DNA of 14,643 nucleotides from Microcaldota archaeon. GTDB lineage: Archaea; Micrarchaeota; Micrarchaeia; Micrarchaeales; CABMGC01. The DNA lies in contig JAJYVC010000028.1 of assembly GCA_021792235.1 (NCBI GenBank), positions 1 through 14,643 on the forward strand. Direction: 5' to 3'. Shown one piece after another: positions 1-7,007 of the stretch (position 1 is the stretch's first letter; each line of letters opens with the position of its first letter). The notes under the pieces are model-generated. The model saw nothing but the letters and a program-made list of their open reading frames with translations. It was not told the origin of the DNA and ran no database searches. Made by a program: the position numbers and the translations under genes.

Positions 1-1059
1 TAAGGTTATCTTTGACTGGCTCTGGAAGACGATATTACCCCAGTGAGAGGAAACGCCCGTCACTCCCTGTGAGAACTGGTTGTCGAGTATGATGCTGTTG
101 TCCACATTTACCAGCTCTCCCTTGTTTTTGCAGCCGAATGCTATGGTGTTGGCGAATGATGACACACCTATGAAGCTATTGCCGCACGCAGGAACTTCTG
201 ACCATATGCTCGTAGACCCGTACGTGCTGTTCTGTATTGTTGTCTGCAGATATATGCGATTGCCGAGGAGTATTAGTTGTCCTGAGGCAACTGCCATGTA
301 GGCTATCTGGCTTGACTGCGGGAATGCACCGACAAGCGTGCCGTTGTTAGCGTACAGCGAATAGAGAAGGGAGGATGAAGATTTCGCATAGTCATAGGTG
401 GCCAATATCAGCTTGCCGTTGTATTGGGTCATCTTTACATGCGCAGCTGTTGAAGAGGGCTCATTAACCCCGGAATTATACATGACGTTTGATGACCATG
501 CCATTGTGCCGTTGTCTGCATAAAGGGCGACCACATTGGCCTGTGTTGCATATATGAGCCTGCCGCCGTACAGAAGCGTGGCGTTTATGTCGGGCGCCGA
601 CCTGAAGAAGGAATTGTACGGTGCATTGGAAGTCCATGCAACGTCACCTGAAGACACATTTACTGCATATATCTCATTCCCTGCCCCAAAATAGACATTG
701 CCGTACCCCGCCACTATGGTTCCATTGATAACGTTTGCTCCTGCCTCGACAACATAGTTTATGGTAAGTGAAGAGGGCCCGTCTCCATTACCTCCGCTGT
801 TGTATTCGTCTCCAATCGGCAGCGGCCAGGTCTGGTTTGACGCCGAATACTGCTGCGAGATATATCCTACCAATGGTATGCCAGATATCGCGCCAAGCTT
901 GGTTGATGCCAAGCTGCTCAGCAACGAACTTGATGAGGAGTACTGCACGAAATAGGGAGATGGTGCGGTGTACATGAAGTAGAAGAGCACCGAGAGCCCT
1001 GTAGCAGCTATAGTCAGAGAGAAAAGCGCGTCTAAGGTGAATACGAATCCTTTCATCAT
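1..1059 (-). CDS. Pilin-like secreted protein with PQQ/beta-propeller repeats (3' end outside window)
   Basis: A stop-free minus-strand frame runs from ATG 1059 to the left edge (353 codons, no stop in the window). The N-terminus MMKGFVFTLDALFSL followed by a hydrophobic stretch to about residue 30 resembles an archaeal class III (pilin-like) signal, with likely processing after K-G. Residues about 114-144 (VYFGAGNEIYAVNVSSGDV then AW) and 160-191 (ALYADNGTMAW) are typical PQQ-type propeller blades; weaker copies follow at about 213-290. No quinoprotein active site can be judged, so this is read as a structural or adhesive beta-propeller rather than an enzyme. ATG 1059 overlaps the upstream stop by four bases (ATGA) and ATG 1056 by one; both are in frame. 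A GGTG element lies just upstream. It is the last visible gene of the minus-strand pilin block. Frame certain, fold likely, function inferred. Confidence 0.85.
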   Translation of the reverse strand, partial: MMKGFVFTLDALFSLTIAATGLSVLFYFMYTAPSPYFVQYSSSSSLLSSLASTKLGAISGIPLVGYISQQYSASNQTWPLPIGDEYNSGGNGDGPSSLTINYVVEAGANVINGTIVAGYGNVYFGAGNEIYAVNVSSGDVAWTSNAPYNSFFRSAPDINATLLYGGRLIYATQANVVALYADNGTMAWSSNVMYNSGVNEPSSTAAHVKMTQYNGKLILATYDYAKSSSSLLYSLYANNGTLVGAFPQSSQIAYMAVASGQLILLGNRIYLQTTIQNSTYGSTSIWSEVPACGNSFIGVSSFANTIAFGCKNKGELVNVDNSIILDNQFSQGVTGVSSHWGNIVFQSQSKITL

Positions 1060-1595
1060 CCAACACCGAACGTAGTGTTTGTCCACACTATTACGCGCAT
1101 GGTAGCTGCCTGCCCATCATCAAGGACGACAGGTACGGTCGCGGTCTGTATCGCTGTTGCATTCTTCTGGAAGGGGCTTAGGCCTATGGACATGTTGTAC
1201 TGTCCCTGAGAGGAGATGGTTATGTAGTAATCATATCCTATCCCCAGCACCTGCTTCGTTGATTGGTAATTGTTGTTGGACATGGACATAAGTGTTAGCA
1301 GTTTGTTCCTTGACAGAACCCCGCTGGCCTGCGACGACTCAAGCCCTACGCTCACATTGCTCCAAGTGGAAACGCTGTTTGCTGATATCATCGAATTCCA
1401 GTCGTGCGGCGATCCCTCTGTCTGCAGGCGCTGCAACAGGCCGTTGAGCTGCAGCTGCATTATCCCTATGCTGAACCCGTAGCTTGTCGAGAACTGCGAG
1501 TTTATGTTGGACCATATGTAGCTAAGGAGCAGTATGCCTCCAGTGAATATCACTATGGCAAATACCATGTCTATTGACCAGAATTGACCCTTCAT
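1056..1595 (-). CDS. Minor-pilin-like secreted protein
   Basis: This 179-residue protein begins MKGQFWSIDMVFAIVIFTGG, a pilin-like leader: K-G then Q at the likely mature +1, an acidic residue a few positions on, and one hydrophobic helix to about residue 28. The remainder is Ser/Asn/Gln rich and contains GSPHDWN (residues 61-67) and an LGIGYDYYI strand (about 117-125). I associate this layout with archaeal small pilin-like proteins, from memory only. The start overlaps the LamG gene stop by four bases (ATGA at 1592-1595), with GGTGGTG a few bases upstream as a ribosome-binding candidate. It lies in the same transcription unit as the genes on either side. Possible role: a minor subunit of a type IV pilus-like filament or an anchor for the adhesin neighbours. 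No catalytic motif is visible. Confidence 0.85.
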   Translation of the reverse strand: MKGQFWSIDMVFAIVIFTGGILLLSYIWSNINSQFSTSYGFSIGIMQLQLNGLLQRLQTEGSPHDWNSMISANSVSTWSNVSVGLESSQASGVLSRNKLLTLMSMSNNNYQSTKQVLGIGYDYYITISSQGQYNMSIGLSPFQKNATAIQTATVPVVLDDGQAATMRVIVWTNTTFGVG

Positions 1596-4500
1596 GAAAC
1601 ACCACCAAGAGGTATATCAAGCCTATGAGATATTGGGAGTCCAGCATTATATAGCTGGCTTACCTGCCACGGACTGAGCGCAGTATCATATACCTGCACA
1701 TCTGCAATGGTGCCATTGAAATAATACTGGCTATAAGGATTTATCTCCCATGATCCTATCGAAGTTGTGCTTGGCAGATTGCTGAAGCTGCCGGAAACCA
1801 GAGCGTTGGCAGTCTGTACACCGTTGACATATAGGTTTACTGAAAGCCCATTGTATACGCCGGTGAGCATGTACCACGAATTTGCTATGGTATTTTGTCC
1901 GGACCATATGTTATGCCATGATCCACCTATATGGACCTCGAAGTTGGGCTGTAGTTTATTTATTGCAAGGACAAAATCGCCGTCCTCGCCAATTATCTCT
2001 CCGCGAGGAACGGATGAAGTTGAATACACCCATGCAGAAACAGTCAGCTGCCCGTTGGCGAAGCTCCCAGTATTCGGTATTATCACGTTGCTTCCCTGGC
2101 CGTTGAAGTACAATCCATATCCAGACAGGCCGGGAGTCCAGTACGGCTTGTTGGTATTCTGGGAGTAGTATATTATGTTCGAAGAGATTCCCTGGTCGTT
2201 CTGGTTAGAATAATCGTTAGTGTCACCTGAGAGCGGGAACCACGATACTATGCCTGCGTTCAGCAGCGGCGTGCTCGACATGCCCTCCTGATACAGCTGC
2301 TGCAGCTGCCTCTGAGTCAAAGACGTACCATATACCTGCACATTTGATATGCCTCCGTTCATATACTGCTTTGTATTGCCACCTCCCCAGCCAAGGGTGA
2401 GGGAATTTTCTGTAGAGGCAACTGACAGCGGGCCAGATATGACATTCACGCCGTTCACATAAACGGTCTCGGTCCGGGTCTGTCCATCTATAACTGCAGA
2501 GAGCATGTACCACGTGTTTGTATTGAGCGTCGCACTCGCATCGTGCTCTCCGCTGCCGCCCCAGTCGTAATAACATACCTGCAATGATGCGCCACATGTG
2601 CCGACCCCATATGCATTTACCTTTGCTGCCATCCATCCTATATGGTTGGTGCTAGGAGCCGCATAGTTTACCCAGCCAGTTATGGTAACGGTGTTTGGGA
2701 GGTTCTGGAATTCGGTGGAATTTGAGGATTCGACGTAACTGCTGACGCCGTTGAAGGATGCGTAGAGCAGGTGCGAGGATGTGGATGCGCCGCCTATGCC
2801 TGCAAGCGGCACCATCCTCACGTTTCCATAGATGGTGCCGTTGTTACCGTTTCCACTGTAGTCAATGGCGTCTCCGTTCAGAGGCCACCAGCCCACCATA
2901 GCAGTACCCAGCGGGTTGCCACCTGTTCCCATAGAGTATAGCTGCATTATCTGGTTGTTGTTTAGCGAAGACGAGTATATCTGCACATTGGATATGGAGC
3001 CGTTGAAGTCTTGTGACAGAGAGTTGTACGCAACTCCGCCTATCTGGAATGCCCCCTGCTGGTTGTTTATTGAAAGGGTGTTGCTAAACACCGGCACGCC
3101 GTTAACATATATTGATTCCGTACCTCCGGTTGGCCCAGCATCTATAACTGCCGAGATCATATACCACGTATCGGGAAGAAGCGAGGCCCCCGAGTCGTGC
3201 TCCTGGTTGTTTGCATAGTCATAGTAGCATACAAACATCGATACTCCGCAAAGCCCTATCCCATAAGCACCATACCTTCCCACAATCCATGCGAAATGGC
3301 CGGCATTTGCGCCTGTTGCATTTATCCATGCGTTGATTGTAAGCTGGGACAGCTGCAACTGCTGCGATGAAGGAATCTGTATGAAACTGCTCTGACCGTC
3401 GAAACGGGCAACGTAATCTGGAGTGGACCATGACGCACCAGCGATATTACCAACCAGATAATTGTCCATGACATTTGCACTTGTAGGGCTTATGTCATAT
3501 ATGTTGGCTCCTTTTCCAAGATTCAATGGGTACCACTCTATCAAGTTTGCTGTAGTAGATAAATTGCCGTTGAATGCCGTGACCTTTACCGCAGCGGTGC
3601 CGCCAGGGCCGTTCTGGTTGAGAAATGCGTATGCATTGCCTTCTGAATTTGTAAAGTTTGATGTTGATGGACCCTTGCTGAAGTTCCCGCTCGTGCTGCT
3701 GAATCCTATAAGTGCACCAACTATGCTATTTCCTGTGCTGTTGGTGGCTGTGGCATTTATCCTAGATAAGGTAGGGAAGCTGATTGATCCGTAAGGGTTG
3801 CCATTATACCCATTGCCGCTGTAATCGTTGAGGTTGCCTGCAAAGGGATACCATCTCAGCAGGTATTGCGATTTTATAGGTTGCCCGGATATCCCCCTGT
3901 TGAATATTGCTTGCACGTCGTTTGATGAGAGGGACGTGTTGTATATCTGCAAGTTGGCTATGCGGTAGTTACCGAAGACTCCGCTTCCGCATGCACCTAC
4001 GCTCATCTGCACAGCTGCAGACGACGGGAGGGTTATTGAACCTGTAGAAGCGGCTGTACCCTGAAGAACTCCGTCTAGATACAGGCGGACATACGCGCCA
4101 TCGTAGGTAAGCACGCCAAGGTGCCAGGTATTAGGATATATTACATTTCCATTGGACTTCACATAATAATCTGCACCAGCCGCAAATCTCTCTGCAGTAA
4201 GCTGATATTCCTCTCCGGATCCTGATCCGCCTAAGAAAAGGTCGTAGCCATTCCTAGGTGATACTGTACACTGGTCCCCGAATATCATCGGATAGGCGCT
4301 CGGCAGGGAAATCGCATCGAACCACACAGAATAGGACATTGGATGCGTGTTCGCTTCGGTGGATATTGGGCCTATGTTGATGTGGCTGTCCTGACTCTGC
4401 GGTCCTCCAAGCTGCACTGCCTGGCCCACCTGCGCTGTTGCGGTAAGCTGGGCTATCTGATTTGAAGAGGAAGGACAAGAGTAATCTACGCATATCGTGC

Positions 4501-4930
4501 CCATGGAGTTCTGGAAGGTTATCGTGCCGTTGCCGCTGTAGGTAGGTATCAGGTAGAAGGTATTGCTAGGCGGCACAAGGTAGGATGGATCTGATTCCAC
4601 ATTGTACTGTCCTCCGAAGGCAACTGCCTGGACCTTCTGCCCGTACTGGTTTGACGACACTATCACCGAGCCGTATCTTGTAAGCGTAACGTTGTACTCT
4701 ATTATGCTCAGTTCTGATGGGAGCTGCACAGCGGCGAAATATCCGTTGCCGCCCATTCCAGCATCGGATATCTCTGATGCGATGGTCTGCGCTATGACTT
4801 GGAGCTGCGCAAATGACTGCTCGCTGGAGAACTCTATCCTCTGCTTTGCTATGGAAGAGAAGAGTATTGTGAAGACGAGTAGCACGAAGGTGAATACCAT
4901 TAGATAATCAAGGGCCACCTGTAACTTCAT
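1592..4930 (-). CDS. Large pilin-anchored adhesin with four LamG-like domains and one Big_1-like domain
   Basis: The 1112-residue protein starts MKLQVALDYLMVF, with Q at the probable mature +1 and Asp at +5 ahead of one hydrophobic helix, so it looks processed and anchored like a pilin. Four concanavalin-A/LamG-type domains are visible at about 170-350, 500-670, 720-885 and 935-1098. Each has a strand such as LTINAWI or VTITGWV, then TWYM or SWYM, then YVNG, and ends with an ISNVQVY-like strand plus a short helix (QLY). Linkers contain the usual LamG lead-in (WYPFAGNLNDYSGNG, WWPLNGDAIDYSGNG). Residues about 388-462 resemble a Big_1/invasin Ig domain (STGNSIVGALIGFSS). Domains 2 and 3 share a paired-cysteine segment (CGVSMFVCYYD and CGASLQVCYYD). 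The start codon directly abuts the preceding stop. LamG folds commonly bind carbohydrate or protein, so an adhesin is the likely role; the ligand is unknown. Confidence 0.9.
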   Translation of the reverse strand: MKLQVALDYLMVFTFVLLVFTILFSSIAKQRIEFSSEQSFAQLQVIAQTIASEISDAGMGGNGYFAAVQLPSELSIIEYNVTLTRYGSVIVSSNQYGQKVQAVAFGGQYNVESDPSYLVPPSNTFYLIPTYSGNGTITFQNSMGTICVDYSCPSSSNQIAQLTATAQVGQAVQLGGPQSQDSHINIGPISTEANTHPMSYSVWFDAISLPSAYPMIFGDQCTVSPRNGYDLFLGGSGSGEEYQLTAERFAAGADYYVKSNGNVIYPNTWHLGVLTYDGAYVRLYLDGVLQGTAASTGSITLPSSAAVQMSVGACGSGVFGNYRIANLQIYNTSLSSNDVQAIFNRGISGQPIKSQYLLRWYPFAGNLNDYSGNGYNGNPYGSISFPTLSRINATATNSTGNSIVGALIGFSSTSGNFSKGPSTSNFTNSEGNAYAFLNQNGPGGTAAVKVTAFNGNLSTTANLIEWYPLNLGKGANIYDISPTSANVMDNYLVGNIAGASWSTPDYVARFDGQSSFIQIPSSQQLQLSQLTINAWINATGANAGHFAWIVGRYGAYGIGLCGVSMFVCYYDYANNQEHDSGASLLPDTWYMISAVIDAGPTGGTESIYVNGVPVFSNTLSINNQQGAFQIGGVAYNSLSQDFNGSISNVQIYSSSLNNNQIMQLYSMGTGGNPLGTAMVGWWPLNGDAIDYSGNGNNGTIYGNVRMVPLAGIGGASTSSHLLYASFNGVSSYVESSNSTEFQNLPNTVTITGWVNYAAPSTNHIGWMAAKVNAYGVGTCGASLQVCYYDWGGSGEHDASATLNTNTWYMLSAVIDGQTRTETVYVNGVNVISGPLSVASTENSLTLGWGGGNTKQYMNGGISNVQVYGTSLTQRQLQQLYQEGMSSTPLLNAGIVSWFPLSGDTNDYSNQNDQGISSNIIYYSQNTNKPYWTPGLSGYGLYFNGQGSNVIIPNTGSFANGQLTVSAWVYSTSSVPRGEIIGEDGDFVLAINKLQPNFEVHIGGSWHNIWSGQNTIANSWYMLTGVYNGLSVNLYVNGVQTANALVSGSFSNLPSTTSIGSWEINPYSQYYFNGTIADVQVYDTALSPWQVSQLYNAGLPISHRLDIPLGGVS

Positions 4931-5410
4931 CTACACCACTGGCTGCATGTAAACGCACTGCACGCTTGGATTCCCAGGGCACTGCGCCTGGGCAGTGACA
5001 TTGACTAGATACGTGCCCTGCGAGGCTATTCCGCCCAAGTCGCCGCTGACATTTACAGGAGTGTAGGTTGAGATGTAGCTTGAATTTATCACTGACGCTA
5101 TCTGGAATATTATCTCGTGACCCACGCCGCCGTATAGGGTGTTGCCAACGTATATATTCTCGACCCCTGGAGGAACGTTTATCTGCACTAGCTGCCTTGC
5201 CGGCGGTCCCTCGCTGCCCACGAGAGTGGCCACGCTCGAGAGCTTGCTCGCGGCCTGCTGGGACTCTATCGCGGACATGGACGTGTTTGAGTTGGAGACC
5301 TGTATGAATGCGATTATCACTATCGGAAGTAGTATTGCAAGGCCGAAGGAGAGCGTTATCAATAGTTCAAGGCTTGACTGCTGCTTGAAACGGCCTTTTT
5401 TGTCGAACAT
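4931..5410 (-). CDS. Type IV pilin-like protein with class III signal peptide
   Basis: This 159-residue protein has the clearest class III leader of the block. A basic segment (MFDKKGRFKQ) is followed by QSSLELLITLSFGLAILL. With cleavage between the two glutamines the mature protein starts Q-S-S-L-E, giving Gln at +1 and Glu at +5 as expected for archaeal pilins processed by an EppA/PibD-type peptidase. The rest is beta-rich, with NVSG and NVT sequons that could be glycosylated and two C-terminal cysteines (CPGNPSVQC). It starts with a one-base TGATG overlap with the CBS gene and ends immediately before the LamG gene ATG, so translational coupling is likely. It could be the main filament subunit or an initiating minor pilin; no ATPase or platform protein is in view. 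Confidence 0.87.
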   Translation of the reverse strand: MFDKKGRFKQQSSLELLITLSFGLAILLPIVIIAFIQVSNSNTSMSAIESQQAASKLSSVATLVGSEGPPARQLVQINVPPGVENIYVGNTLYGGVGHEIIFQIASVINSSYISTYTPVNVSGDLGGIASQGTYLVNVTAQAQCPGNPSVQCVYMQPVV

Positions 5411-6522
5411 CAGAACTTCCTTCCACTGGATATTACTTCGTGCCTGTCCCTTATCGTATTGTATATGCCCGTAGATAGCTGCTTGAGGGTTGCTTCTAGT
5501 GAATACCCGGATACGTATTCGTGCACGACTCCGCCCTTCACAAGACCGAGGCGCGCCCTGAGCTCGTATGTGCGCTGCCTGACGGGCTTTATGTTCAGCG
5601 CTATGTAGTCCACTTTGCTGTTGCCGAAGCGGTCTATCCTGTCGGCCAGGGATTCTAGCTCAAAGGTAATCTCGCCCTCAAACTCCTTTGTGCGCTCATC
5701 AAGGCCCGATATTATTATGTTCCTGTGCTCTATCTTCGCGTTCTTCACTATAGTCTCGAAGATATCCCTGACTGTGATTATGCCGACAGGCCTTCCGTTC
5801 TTTAACACTGGAAGGGATGATATGTTCTTCTCTATGAAGTCGCGTATTGCCGATTCTACGCTGCTGCCATACTCGGCAGAGTGTGGGTCGCGCTGCGTTA
5901 TGTCTCGCACGTATTCGTGCCGTGTCGATCCACCGCTGAATTCAGGAAGCCTGCTCTTGTCATGCATGCCGTACTCCATCAGGTCCTTCGCAGTCACTAT
6001 CCCGTAGAACTTCCCCTTGCTAAGCACCGCTATCCTGTTCACGTTGTTCTCATACATGGCATTCTTGGCGCGGCCTATGCTGGACTCCTCGTCTACAGCT
6101 ATTATTGGCGTGGACATTATGTCATTGACCTTAAGGGTGGAGAGCAGATGCATGGAAAGTATTGATTTTAGTATCTCTGATCTCTTCACTATCCCCTTGA
6201 CCTTGCCGTTCTCAAAGAATGGGAGCGCTTTGGTGCCCGATGAATAGAACATCTCTATTGCCTTCTTTATCTCAGACTCCTTGGTTAGGAATGGTACGCG
6301 CTTTGCGAATTTCCCTACTGCAAATGAGCTGCCCAGCTTCACCGCACCCTTTCCAGCAACTACCCTGTCATCCACAAGCCCGTAGTAGCTGCCGTTCTTT
6401 GTGACAACCACGGCACTAAGCCTTTCGACCTTCGGAAGCACCTCAGACACCGGATCCTTGAAGTCATAAAGCCTGGTTTCTGAAACAAATTCCTTAGGTA
6501 TAGACCCAAACGCCCCTCTCAT
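5410..6522 (-). CDS. Four-CBS-domain protein with C-terminal HPF/RaiA-like domain
   Basis: The 370-residue soluble protein contains four CBS units at about 18-65 (degenerate), 70-122, 133-185 and 205-258. The last three carry typical GIVT/GIIT-RD or AKD endings (KFYGIVTAKDL, PVGIITVRDIF). CBS pairs usually bind adenine nucleotides. Residues about 266-362 read as beta-alpha-beta-beta-beta-alpha: NIIISGLDER, a helix around 281-299, VDYIALNIKPV, TYELRARLGLV, VVHEYVSGY, then a helix 341-360. That order matches the HPF/RaiA (S30AE) ribosome-hibernation fold. I chose ATG 6522 over TTG 6525, since a GGTGAT ribosome-binding match (6526-6531) ends three bases before the ATG and none before TTG. It heads the pilin block with a one-base overlap. 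Suggested role: energy-sensing control of ribosomes; CBS assignment is firm, the HPF call is inference. Confidence 0.88.
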   Translation of the reverse strand: MRGAFGSIPKEFVSETRLYDFKDPVSEVLPKVERLSAVVVTKNGSYYGLVDDRVVAGKGAVKLGSSFAVGKFAKRVPFLTKESEIKKAIEMFYSSGTKALPFFENGKVKGIVKRSEILKSILSMHLLSTLKVNDIMSTPIIAVDEESSIGRAKNAMYENNVNRIAVLSKGKFYGIVTAKDLMEYGMHDKSRLPEFSGGSTRHEYVRDITQRDPHSAEYGSSVESAIRDFIEKNISSLPVLKNGRPVGIITVRDIFETIVKNAKIEHRNIIISGLDERTKEFEGEITFELESLADRIDRFGNSKVDYIALNIKPVRQRTYELRARLGLVKGGVVHEYVSGYSLEATLKQLSTGIYNTIRDRHEVISSGRKF

Positions 6523-6525
6523 CAA

Positions 6526-6531
6526 ATCACC
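6526..6531 (-). promoter_or_regulatory. Ribosome-binding site GGTGAT deciding the CBS gene start
   Basis: On the minus strand GGTGAT is complementary to the ATCACC that commonly lies at the 3' end of archaeal 16S rRNA. It ends three bases before ATG 6522 and touches TTG 6525, so it favours the ATG. Confidence 0.55.
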
Positions 6532-6550
6532 ATCAACAATCTGGTCAGAG

Positions 6551-6562
6551 ATTTATTATATA
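6551..6562 (-). promoter_or_regulatory. Probable TATA box of the CBS-pilin operon
   Basis: The minus strand reads TATATAATAAAT. Transcription about 25 bases downstream would begin near 6530, giving a very short leader before ATG 6522. It is the only AT-rich promoter-like site before the five overlapping genes. No BRE was defined with confidence. Confidence 0.5.
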
Positions 6563-6569
6563 TTAGCAC

Positions 6570-6582
6570 TTATTAAATATTT
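6570..6582 (+). promoter_or_regulatory. Probable TATA box of tRNA-Cys
   Basis: TTATTAAATATTT lies about 22 bases (centre) before the tRNA 5' end, as expected for archaeal TBP/TFB promoters. It sits back to back with the TATA-like site of the divergent operon. Confidence 0.5.
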
Positions 6583-6596
6583 ACCCTTCTATAGAT

Positions 6597-6667
6597 GCCG
6601 GGATGGCAGATTGGCTATGCGTCCGCCTGCAGAGCGGAACAGGAGGATTCGATTTCCTCTCCCGGCT
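6597..6667 (+). tRNA. tRNA-Cys (anticodon GCA)
   Basis: A full cloverleaf folds by eye. The acceptor GCCGGGA (6597-6603) pairs with TCCCGGC (6660-6666). The D stem is GCA/TGC. The anticodon stem TCCGC/GCGGA encloses loop CTGCAGA with anticodon GCA at 6629-6631. The T stem GAGGA/TCCTC encloses TTCGATT. The variable loop has four bases. The discriminator is T (6667), the near-universal identity base of cysteine tRNA. There is no intron and no encoded CCA. Confidence 0.96.
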
Positions 6668-6726
6668 CGGTTAATGCTATTCCGATTGCCAAGCGCATGG
6701 AATAAAAGAGTATGCATGCCTTGCAT

Positions 6727-6751
6727 AATATGTGCGAGGCTTGCGCATATT
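6727..6751 (+). other. Nine-base-pair hairpin between tRNA-Cys and the downstream small gene
   Basis: AATATGTGC (6727-6735) pairs with GCGCATATT (6743-6751) through nine base pairs, one of them G-T, around loop GAGGCTT. It ends one base before the AGGTGA ribosome-binding site of the next gene. It could end or process the tRNA transcript, or control access of ribosomes to the small gene. No T tract follows, so a classical intrinsic terminator is unlikely. The remaining bases of 6668-6761 show nothing else. Confidence 0.5.
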
Positions 6752-6757
6752 AGGTGA
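6752..6757 (+). promoter_or_regulatory. Ribosome-binding site AGGTGA of the 81-residue gene
   Basis: AGGTGA matches the anti-Shine-Dalgarno complement GGAGGTGAT and lies four bases before ATG 6762. It supports that start over the internal Met at residue 13. Confidence 0.6.
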
Positions 6758-6761
6758 ATAG

Positions 6762-7007
6762 ATGATTGCAGGTAGGGAAGGCTATGGTAGGCATGAGATG
6801 GAGAAGGCACGGTACTGGAAGGAGCCGAAACTGCTTGAACTTGCAGGAGTTACCGGAGTAAGAGTTAGGATGAGGGGAGGGAAGGACGATTATTACCTGC
6901 TGGTCTTTATGAAAGAAGGCAATGAGGAGACATCAGAAGAAATACACAAGATACTTAAAGGCATACCGCACCAGATACGGGTTATTTGGGGCCTGAGGAG
7001 TGATTGA
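6762..7007 (+). CDS. Small conserved-looking protein of unknown function, coupled to rpiB
   Basis: I do not recognise this 81-residue protein. It is soluble and basic at the N-terminus. Its predicted layout is a helix (EPKLLELAG), two strands (GVRVRMRGG and DYYLLVFM), an acidic helix (EETSEEIHKILKGI) and a last strand (QIRVIWGL). That could be a small alpha/beta sandwich; no catalytic motif is evident. ATG 6762 is supported by AGGTGA four bases upstream. Its TGA is immediately followed by the GTG start of rpiB with no gap, so the two are very probably translated from one message, with the tRNA-Cys promoter or an unseen one upstream. The tight junction and ribosome-binding site argue it is a real gene. 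Confidence 0.75.
   Translation: MIAGREGYGRHEMEKARYWKEPKLLELAGVTGVRVRMRGGKDDYYLLVFMKEGNEETSEEIHKILKGIPHQIRVIWGLRSD
6995..7000 (+). promoter_or_regulatory. Ribosome-binding site GAGGAG supporting the GTG start of rpiB
   Basis: GAGGAG, continuing as GAGGAGTGAT, lies seven bases before GTG 7008 inside the end of the upstream gene. It supports the non-ATG start, which also gives the expected RpiB N-terminus MDRIYIGSDHGGF. Confidence 0.6.

Noticed and set aside
1..1059. Quinoprotein dehydrogenase
   Set aside because: Only propeller-blade repeats are visible, and no cofactor-binding or catalytic residues can be assigned.
788..1066. Open frame of 92 codons on the minus strand
   Set aside because: It is a shifted frame inside the PQQ-repeat gene, which has pilin leader and propeller motifs in the true frame.
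1767..3794. Several plus-strand and minus-strand frames over 100 codons
   Set aside because: They lie inside the LamG gene, whose frame carries clear domain motifs; the others have no recognisable domain or start signal.
6523..6525. TTG start for the CBS gene
   Set aside because: The GGTGAT site touches the TTG with no spacer; ATG one codon later is better spaced.
6597..6667. Intron in tRNA-Cys as a reason for the nearby archease
   Set aside because: The cloverleaf is complete without any insertion; the tRNA-Ile likewise has none.
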